Assembly (NCBI GenBank): GCA_029933755.1
Contig: JAOZNO010000166.1
Span: 1 to 7,380, forward strand
Source: Bacteroidales bacterium
GTDB lineage: Bacteria > Bacteroidota > Bacteroidia > Bacteroidales > NBLH01
Reading direction: 5' to 3'
DNA: 7,380 nt
The notes below the pieces were generated by a model. That model worked only from the letters and a program-made list of their open reading frames with translations. It did no database searches and had not been told where the DNA came from. Below are positions 1 through 6,149 of the stretch, piece after piece. The position numbers were made by a program, and so were the translations under genes. The first letter of the stretch is position 1. Every line of letters begins with the position of its first letter.

Positions 1-1199
1 ACTTAACACAGGAAAAGACTTTTAATTTTTTCTGGAAAAATGTAAACTTAGTGTCTGGCTTAACAAAAAAAAGCCTTTCTACAGATTATATTGCACTTAG
101 TGGAGCAAGCTATGGTGTTTTATCAATATTAATTGGTGTTGAAAGAGGATACATTACCAGGCAACAAGCTGTTGAAAGAATGACTATCATTGTGCAATTT
201 CTTTCGGAAAAAGCAGACAGGTTTCATGGGGCTTGGGCTCACTGGTTTGATGCAACTACAGGTGTCGCCAAACCATTTTCACCAAATGATGATGGAGCAG
301 ACCTTGTTGAAACAGGTTTTATGATTCAGGCATTATTAACTGCCCAACAATACTTCACAAATGAGACCCCTGAAGAGACACTAGTAAGAAATACAATACA
401 AACATTATATGAAGAAGTAGAATGGGACTGGTTTACCAATGGAAACAATTATCTTTTATGGCATTGGTCTCCTAATTACGAATTTGAAAAAAATCTTCAG
501 ATAAAAGGCTGGAATGAAGCTATGATAACTTATATCCTAGCAATTGCCTCTCCTACACACAGTATTCCGGTTGAATATTTTCATACCGGTTGGGTAGGTG
601 ATAATTATGTGGACAGGCTTGACCTTAATGCCCGAGACGATAAAGGGGGAAACTTATTTACTGCATACTCCTCATTCCGTAGTCTAACACCCTACCTTAA
701 AGATAAATACATTATTCAGGCAGGATATAAGACCTATCATGAACGAGCCCGTCATCAGGCCTTGCTTAACAGGGAATGGTGTATCAGCAAAACCAGTACT
801 TATTGGTATTATAGTGAAAAATGCTGGGGTATTACCTCAAGTAAAGATCCTGCTGGTTACAAACATCACAAACCTATTGAAAGTTCAGATAACGGGACAA
901 TTGCCCCAACTGCTGCATTTGCATCAATGCCATATACGCCGGAAGAATCACTTATAGCACTGCATCATTTTCATGAAGATTTAAAAGATCGAGGTATATG
1001 GAATGATGATTACGGTTTTTACGATGCTTTTAATTTTGATCAAAACTGGATAGCTGATGATTTTCTGGCTTTGGATCAAGGCCCATTATTAATAGGTATT
1101 GAAAACTATCGCACTGGTTTTTTATGGGATCTGTTAATTCAAAATCAATCAATAAAACAAAGTTTGCAAGATATCGGATTTGAAATTGTCCCTCATTGA
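1..1199 (+). CDS. GH144-family beta-1,2-glucanase-like protein, 5'-truncated by window edge
   Basis: This is the C-terminal 398 residues of a GH144 ('glycoamylase' fold, an (alpha/alpha)6 barrel) protein. Characterised members hydrolyse beta-1,2-glucan. The frame is open from base 3. The residues before the GTG at 51 read E-K-T-F-N-F-F-W and match the helix K-Y-T-F-R-Y-F-W at the start of the GH144 domain in the next gene. The GTG is therefore not the start, and the true start with any signal peptide lies upstream. Conserved acidic positions are present: D-D-G-A-D-L-V-E (E codon at 309), N-E (E codon at 516) and the late D-Q-G-P (D codon at 1074). The first E and the N-E glutamate are 69 residues apart, as in both paralogues. 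The canonical G-G-P-L-F-F-x-H-Y-S segment is altered to G-G-N-L-F-T-A-Y-S-S (645-674). The gene ends with TGA, 48 bases before the next gene. The fold is certain. Substrate and endo or exo mode are inferred. Confidence 0.9.
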   Translation, partial: LTQEKTFNFFWKNVNLVSGLTKKSLSTDYIALSGASYGVLSILIGVERGYITRQQAVERMTIIVQFLSEKADRFHGAWAHWFDATTGVAKPFSPNDDGADLVETGFMIQALLTAQQYFTNETPEETLVRNTIQTLYEEVEWDWFTNGNNYLLWHWSPNYEFEKNLQIKGWNEAMITYILAIASPTHSIPVEYFHTGWVGDNYVDRLDLNARDDKGGNLFTAYSSFRSLTPYLKDKYIIQAGYKTYHERARHQALLNREWCISKTSTYWYYSEKCWGITSSKDPAGYKHHKPIESSDNGTIAPTAAFASMPYTPEESLIALHHFHEDLKDRGIWNDDYGFYDAFNFDQNWIADDFLALDQGPLLIGIENYRTGFLWDLLIQNQSIKQSLQDIGFEIVPH

Positions 1200-1247
1200 T
1201 GTTTTCCATTCTATAATGCTATTTTTTTCTATTTTAAACTACTTATT

Positions 1248-2846
1248 ATGGGCAAACTATTATCAAAAACACTCTTAATTTTCATAATTATAACTTTTGC
1301 ATCCAACTTAAAAGGTGAAAAAATAACCGGTTTTTCAGCTGAAGGTTATGATAGTCATGTAGAATTAAGGTGGGCCAAAATAAAAAAAGAGACGAATGTA
1401 AAATATAGTATTTATGCCTCAGTTGATAATGGTAAAACTTATATAAAAAGGGGCGAAACAACAGAAGAGCTTTATTTGGATTTTGTTACAGACCTGGGAA
1501 AAAACATTTCACTTAAATACCAAATAAAAGTTATTCAAAATAATAAAACAGTTGCTACATCAAAGGAAATCAACACCAAAATAAGAGATTTTTCAGATGA
1601 TGAGTTGCTTGAAATGGTTCAGAAGTATACGTTTCGATACTTTTGGGATTTTGCTGAACCAAAATCAGGCATGTCACACGAAAGGACTAAATCCAAACAT
1701 GGTAATATTGTAACCGTAGGAGGATCAGGCTTTGGTGTTATGGCTGTTATCGTAGGTGTAGAAAGAGGGTTTATTACTCGTAAAGAAGGAATAAAAAGAC
1801 TACTCAAAGTCACCAATTTTCTTAAAAACACTGATCGCTATCATGGAATGTGGTCGCATTGGTATTCAGGTGAAACCTTAAAAACATACCCGTTTAGTAA
1901 ATATGATGATGGTGGAGATATTGTAGAATCTTCGTTTATGGCACAAGGTTTATTAACAGCACTTCAATACTTTACTAAAAACACCGTTGAAGAAAAAAAT
2001 TTAAGAAATGAAATTCAATATTTATGGGAAACCATGGAATGGGATTTCTATACAAATGGTCAGAATATTCTGTTCTGGCACTGGTCACCAAATTTTGGAT
2101 GGAAAAAGCAACATGGAATCAGAGGCTATAATGAATGCTTAATCACCTATGTATTAGCCGCTTCATCAGCAACACATTCTATATCAGCGGCTCCTTATCA
2201 TAAAGGTTGGATGGGCAAATCAGATGATACTTTCCTGAATTACCAAACTTATTATAATATTTCGTTACCGCTCGGACCGAAACATCAACTTGGTGGTCCG
2301 CTATTCTTTGAACACTACTCCTATCTGGGACTTGACCCTAGAGCTCTTTCTGATAAATATGCGAATTATTGGGAACAAGTCCGCCGTCATACACTAATTA
2401 ACAGGGCATACTGCATAGATAATCCAAAAAAACATAAAGGCTACGGAGAAAACTTTTGGGGCTTAACTGCCTGTGATAAAGTGCCCAAAGGATACAAAGC
2501 ACATGCACCAGGTGAAAGAGATTTGGGAACAGTTGCTCCAACAGCAGCAATCTCTTCAATACCATATACCCCGGAAGAATCAATTAGTGCATTAAAAAAT
2601 TTTTATCGGAATTATGGGAAAGTCCTTTTTGGTGAATACGGGTTTTACGATGCCATTAACCTTAGTTATGAAGGTACACCTGATGAGCAAGTTAGAAAGA
2701 ACTATATTGGAATTGACCAGGGGCCTATAATTATTATGATAGAAAATTACCGAACAGGTCTTCTCTGGAAATATTTTATGAAAAATCTGGATGTACATAA
2801 AGGACTTAAAAAGCTAGGATTTAAAACAATTAAAACAAAAAAATAA
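1248..2846 (+). CDS. Secreted GH144-family beta-1,2-glucanase with N-terminal FN3/Ig-like domain
   Basis: Complete at 532 residues. Residues 1-23 form a signal peptide with basic residues K3 and K7, a hydrophobic core at 9-18 and no lipobox cysteine, so the product is probably periplasmic or secreted. Residues about 25-112 look like a small beta-sandwich of fibronectin III/Ig type (pattern V-E-L-R-W, then Y-x-I-Y-x-S-x-D-x-G-K-T-Y). Residues about 116-528 are the GH144 catalytic domain. It has the conserved segments H-G-M-W-S-H-W (199-205), D220-D221-G-G-D224-I-V-E227, Y-N-E296, G-G-P-L-F-F-x-H-Y-S, A-P-T-A-A, D490-Q-G-P and I-E-N-Y-R-T-G-L-L-W. Of the three paralogues this one reads most like a textbook GH144 member. 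One oddity is that the family's C-W-G-L-T segment is F-W-G-L-T (F403), with a cysteine six residues later (C409). The stop overlaps the start of the downstream sulfatase. Activity on beta-1,2-glucan is family knowledge. The exact product is not readable from sequence. Confidence 0.93.
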   Translation: MGKLLSKTLLIFIIITFASNLKGEKITGFSAEGYDSHVELRWAKIKKETNVKYSIYASVDNGKTYIKRGETTEELYLDFVTDLGKNISLKYQIKVIQNNKTVATSKEINTKIRDFSDDELLEMVQKYTFRYFWDFAEPKSGMSHERTKSKHGNIVTVGGSGFGVMAVIVGVERGFITRKEGIKRLLKVTNFLKNTDRYHGMWSHWYSGETLKTYPFSKYDDGGDIVESSFMAQGLLTALQYFTKNTVEEKNLRNEIQYLWETMEWDFYTNGQNILFWHWSPNFGWKKQHGIRGYNECLITYVLAASSATHSISAAPYHKGWMGKSDDTFLNYQTYYNISLPLGPKHQLGGPLFFEHYSYLGLDPRALSDKYANYWEQVRRHTLINRAYCIDNPKKHKGYGENFWGLTACDKVPKGYKAHAPGERDLGTVAPTAAISSIPYTPEESISALKNFYRNYGKVLFGEYGFYDAINLSYEGTPDEQVRKNYIGIDQGPIIIMIENYRTGLLWKYFMKNLDVHKGLKKLGFKTIKTKK

Positions 2847-2848
2847 TG
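2844..2848 (+). other. TAATG stop/start overlap coupling GH144 gene and sulfatase gene
   Basis: The TAA stop of the GH144 gene (2844-2846) shares one base with the ATG of the sulfatase gene (2846-2848). In the sulfatase frame an upstream stop at 2831-2833 leaves no other start codon between it and this ATG, so the start is fixed. Such overlaps usually mean translational coupling by reinitiation, giving linked expression of the two enzymes. No Shine-Dalgarno-like sequence precedes it, only an A-rich stretch, which is normal for Bacteroidota. Confidence 0.85.
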
Positions 2849-4444
2849 AACATTACATTTATATTCTATCTCTATTTCCTTGTTGCTAATGTATTTGGAA
2901 GTTTTAATGAACTAAATACTAAGGAAATTACAAAAAAGCAGAGGCCAAATATTATTTTTATTATGGCAGATGATCATGCAAATCGTGCAATTAGCGCCTA
3001 TGATGGTAGCATTAATCAAACACCAAATATTGACCGATTAGCTGATGAAGGTGCCCTGTTTTTGCAAAGCTTTTGTACAAATTCTATTTGCGCACCCAGT
3101 AGGGCAACAATTCTTACAGGCAAACACAGCCATAAAAATGGAGTTACAGGAAATGGAGCTCCCTGGGATGGTAGCCAAACACTTTTCCCAAGGATGTTTA
3201 AAGAAGCTGGCTATGAAACAGCACTAATAGGTAAATGGCATTTGAATAGTAATCCCGGAGATGAATTTAATTCTTGGAAAATATTGATGGGTGCAGGAAG
3301 ACAAGGGTTTTATTATAACCCATTATTCATATCAAATGATAAAGGTGAAGAAATTATTCCGGGATATTCAACAGATGTGGTAACAGATGAGGCACTTAAA
3401 TGGTTAAATAATAATAAGGGTTCTGAAAAGCCATTTTTGCTTTTTGTTCAATATAAAGCTCCTCATGTGCCTCGAATACCTGCACTTCGATACCTTGATA
3501 AATACATGAATGACACCATTCCTGAGCCGGAAACACTATTTGACGATTATTCAACCCGATCACACTATGCAACAGATGTCAATTTTAAGATGGGAAACTA
3601 TAGGCCTGTACCAAAAATAGGTGTTAAAACGAAAAGAAAAAACATTCAACTTGAGCGCATGACAGAGGAACAGCTTCTAGCCTATCATAAATCCATTGAT
3701 CCTCAGAATGAAAAATACTACGAGATGAAAAAAAATGGCCTTCTTGAAGGTAAGAATATGAAAAAATATACCTATCAACGATTTATTAAGGACTATATAA
3801 GATGCATTGATGGGGTGGATGAAAACGTAGGGCGATTATTAAATTGGCTTGATCAAAACAAAAAACTTAAAAATAATACGGTTGTAGTTTACACATCAGA
3901 TCAAAGCTATTTTACCGGAGAGCATGGTTATAAAGAGAAACGCTTAATGTATGAAGATGCTTTAAAAATGCCTTTTCTTATCCGCTGGCCAAAAAAAATA
4001 AAGCCGGGAACCCGAAAAAAAGAATTGATCCAAAATATAGATTTTGCACCTACATTTCTTGATATGGCCAATATAGAAATACCTGACGATATTCAGGGAA
4101 ATTCATTTTTGCCAATGCTTACAGAAGAACCTCAAACTGAGTGGCGAAAATCTATCTACTACCACTATTATGACCATGGTAAACATAAGGTTGGCAGACA
4201 TGATGGTGTAAGAACAGAAAGGTATAAATTAATTAACTTTTATACCGATGACCTTTGGGAGCTTTATGATTTGAAAAATGATCCGAATGAAGTAAATAAC
4301 CTATATGGAAATTCTGAATCAAAAAAAGTACTAAAAGAGCTAACGACTGAGCTTTTCCGTTTACGGGAATATTACGAAGTTCCGTCGCAAGTATTCAAAG
4401 CACCATATGTCCCATTTAGAGGATTGCCTTCGTTGAGGGATTAA
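2846..4444 (+). CDS. Secreted S1-family (formylglycine-dependent) sulfatase
   Basis: A complete 532-residue type I sulfatase of the alkaline phosphatase superfamily, expected to remove sulfate esters from a carbohydrate outside the cytoplasm. Residues 1-19 form a hydrophobic signal peptide. Its n-region has no lysine or arginine, which is slightly unusual. Metal-binding and active-site features are D42-D43, the cysteine signature C82-A-P-S-R86 (cysteine codon at 3089-3091) that maturation enzymes convert to formylglycine, G-K-W-H (129-132), K-A-P-H (204-207), S-D352-Q353 with G-E-H-G (358-361), and K365. The C-terminal segment R-T-E-R-Y-K-L-I with W-E-L-Y-D-L and D-P-x-E-x-N-N-L-Y resembles N-acetylglucosamine-6-sulfatase-like S1 groups. 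The subfamily is a guess. It needs a sulfatase-maturating enzyme, which is not in the window. Formylglycine phosphodiesterases share the C-x-P-S-R signature, so a phosphodiester target cannot be fully excluded. The position between two GH144 genes suggests the same glycan as substrate. Confidence 0.93.
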   Translation: MNITFIFYLYFLVANVFGSFNELNTKEITKKQRPNIIFIMADDHANRAISAYDGSINQTPNIDRLADEGALFLQSFCTNSICAPSRATILTGKHSHKNGVTGNGAPWDGSQTLFPRMFKEAGYETALIGKWHLNSNPGDEFNSWKILMGAGRQGFYYNPLFISNDKGEEIIPGYSTDVVTDEALKWLNNNKGSEKPFLLFVQYKAPHVPRIPALRYLDKYMNDTIPEPETLFDDYSTRSHYATDVNFKMGNYRPVPKIGVKTKRKNIQLERMTEEQLLAYHKSIDPQNEKYYEMKKNGLLEGKNMKKYTYQRFIKDYIRCIDGVDENVGRLLNWLDQNKKLKNNTVVVYTSDQSYFTGEHGYKEKRLMYEDALKMPFLIRWPKKIKPGTRKKELIQNIDFAPTFLDMANIEIPDDIQGNSFLPMLTEEPQTEWRKSIYYHYYDHGKHKVGRHDGVRTERYKLINFYTDDLWELYDLKNDPNEVNNLYGNSESKKVLKELTTELFRLREYYEVPSQVFKAPYVPFRGLPSLRD

Positions 4445-4491
4445 TAAGAATTATCAAAACTGATTAGTATAATGTCAATAAAACAGAATCA

Positions 4492-6135
4492 ATGAAAAGT
4501 TTAATACATATTTTCACTTTTTTAATTATTACAATTTCTTTTTTTGCTTGTAAAAGTGATCCAGTTCCGGAACCTGTTATTCCTTTAAACCTATTATCGT
4601 TGACCTATAATGGTATTGTATTAGATACAACTAAAACAAATAATGATATTGCCATTGATAAAAGTTTTATTGCCGAATTTAATGTTTCAATTGATACCAA
4701 TAGCTTAAGCCAGTTAATTACGCTTAAAGATGAGAATGAAAACTTTGTAATTCTAAACTTTGATTTTGGAAGTAATAATAGGAAAATCTATATAATTCCA
4801 AAGGATGATCTAATACCAGCAACAAATTACAGCTTAAATTTTTCAAACAACTTGAAAAGCACAAGCGGTGAAAAGTTCCATGGGTTAATTGTTTCGTTAT
4901 CAACCATAGAAGAACCACTTGCCGATAACGAAATTATGGACATTGTTCAATTAGCTACATTCAAGTATTTTTGGGAATGCATTGATCCTACCAGCGGCTT
5001 AGCCTATAAAGGTTATCCTGATAATAATGGAATAATTGCTATTGGTGGTGATGGAATGGGAGTTTTAGCTATGATCGCCGGAATAAATCGTGGATTTGTT
5101 TCCAGAGAAGAAGTAATAGACCGCTTATTACAAATATGCAATTACCTTGATACTATACCTGCTCGATATCATGGTGCCTGGAGTCATTGGATAGATGGAA
5201 GTACGGGCGAACAGGCTTCAATTGGGAGAAGAGGGGGTGACATTGTAGAAACTGCATTTATGATACAAGGACTTTTAACAGCACGTGAATATTTTGAAGG
5301 AACAAGTACAAAAGAAGAAAACCTTCGAACAATCATTACAAAATTATGGGAAGAAGTTGAATGGGACTGGTTCGTCCAGGGTAATACAATAATGTGGCAT
5401 TGGTCTGAAACAGAAGGATACACCTTGCCCATAGTTGGTTTCAACGAAGCACAAATTATTTATATTTTGGCTATTGCATCTCCAACGCATCCTGTTGATC
5501 CCTCATTATATGATTTGGGTTGGGCTGGAGGAAATTATGACAGAAATTTTATTTCACCAGATGGCCCGACAAAAGGTGGCCCTCTATTTTTCACACATTA
5601 CTCATACCTTGCTTTAACTCCTTATTTTAGAGATAAATATTGCGATCAGGCAGGATATTCGTCCCATTTTGAACGAAACAGAATTCAGGTAAATGAAAAT
5701 AGGAATTGGTGTATCAATAACAACACAAAATACGATTATTATAATGAAAATTGTTGGGGTTTAACAGCAGGAGCTACACCTTCACAATTTGGGGGATATA
5801 AAGCTCATGCGCCTAAAGATAATCTTGATGTTGGAACCATAACCGTAACTGCGGCAATTGCTTCCATGCCTTATGAACCAGAAAAATGCTTAGCCGCCAC
5901 TAAGTATTTTTATGATAGTTACAAAGAAAATTTGTGGGATAAATATGGATTTAAAGATGGATTTAATTTGAGTACTAACCCAGACTGGTATGCAAATAAT
6001 TATATAATAATTGACCAGGGACCTATAATGGTTATGATTGAAAACTATAGATCTGGTTTGTTATGGAATAATTTTATGAAAAATCCGGAGATTCATACTG
6101 CACTTGCAAAAATAGGAGCAACATTAGTAAATTAA
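4492..6135 (+). CDS. GH144-family lipoprotein with N-terminal bacterial Ig-like domain and variant active-site motif
   Basis: Complete at 547 residues. The N-terminus is a lipoprotein signal with lipobox F-F-A-C (C20). The following K-S-D-P is close to, but not exactly, the K-(D/E)-(D/E) surface-export signal of Bacteroidota lipoproteins, so outer-membrane attachment is likely and surface display possible. Residues about 31-139 resemble a bacterial Ig-like module of the SbsA/Big_5 type (V-L-D-T-T, I-D-K-S-F-I-A-E-F-N, I-I-P-K-D-D-L-I-P-A-T-N-Y). This differs from the module of the 1248-2846 paralogue. The GH144 domain spans about 147-546, with H-G-A-W-S-H-W, D250-I-V-E253, F-N-E319, G-G-P-L-F-F-T-H-Y-S, D508-Q-G-P and I-E-N-Y-R-S-G-L-L-W. 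Two departures are R246-R247 where the paralogues have D-D, and T-V-T-A-A where they have A-P-T-A-A. The start is fixed by the signal sequence and lies 47 bases after the sulfatase. It is probably a beta-1,2-glucan hydrolase or a glycan-active relative of changed specificity. Confidence 0.92.
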   Translation: MKSLIHIFTFLIITISFFACKSDPVPEPVIPLNLLSLTYNGIVLDTTKTNNDIAIDKSFIAEFNVSIDTNSLSQLITLKDENENFVILNFDFGSNNRKIYIIPKDDLIPATNYSLNFSNNLKSTSGEKFHGLIVSLSTIEEPLADNEIMDIVQLATFKYFWECIDPTSGLAYKGYPDNNGIIAIGGDGMGVLAMIAGINRGFVSREEVIDRLLQICNYLDTIPARYHGAWSHWIDGSTGEQASIGRRGGDIVETAFMIQGLLTAREYFEGTSTKEENLRTIITKLWEEVEWDWFVQGNTIMWHWSETEGYTLPIVGFNEAQIIYILAIASPTHPVDPSLYDLGWAGGNYDRNFISPDGPTKGGPLFFTHYSYLALTPYFRDKYCDQAGYSSHFERNRIQVNENRNWCINNNTKYDYYNENCWGLTAGATPSQFGGYKAHAPKDNLDVGTITVTAAIASMPYEPEKCLAATKYFYDSYKENLWDKYGFKDGFNLSTNPDWYANNYIIIDQGPIMVMIENYRSGLLWNNFMKNPEIHTALAKIGATLVN

Positions 6136-6149
6136 AAAAACCTTAAATA

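Noticed and set aside
51..53. GTG as the start codon of the first gene.
   Set aside because: The frame stays open to the window edge, and the 16 upstream residues align with the first GH144 helix of the paralogues, so the GTG is an internal valine codon.
1212..1217. TATAAT in the gap between the first two genes as a sigma70-type promoter -10 box.
   Set aside because: There is no well-spaced -35 partner and no Bacteroidota-type TAnnTTTG element. The gap is generally A/T-rich, so the match is expected by chance.
1248..2846. Annotation as a starch glucoamylase, suggested by the 'glycoamylase' domain name.
   Set aside because: The motifs match the GH144 beta-1,2-glucanase family, not GH15 glucoamylases, and the neighbouring GH3 beta-glucosidase also points to beta-linked glucose.
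2846..4444. Alkaline phosphatase or other non-sulfatase member of the superfamily.
   Set aside because: The intact C-A-P-S-R formylglycine signature with G-K-W-H and the S-D-Q metal motif supports a type I sulfatase. A formylglycine phosphodiesterase remains a minor alternative.
4445..4491. Terminator or separate promoter between the sulfatase and the lipoprotein GH144 gene.
   Set aside because: I see no stable GC hairpin with a T-run and no promoter-like pair in these 47 bases. Read-through transcription is the simpler reading.
5184..5444. 86-codon minus-strand open frame.
   Set aside because: It lies wholly inside the conserved catalytic domain of the lipoprotein GH144 gene and encodes nothing recognisable. 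It is a shadow of that gene, as are the other short frames on both strands, for example 739-957 and 6463-6669.
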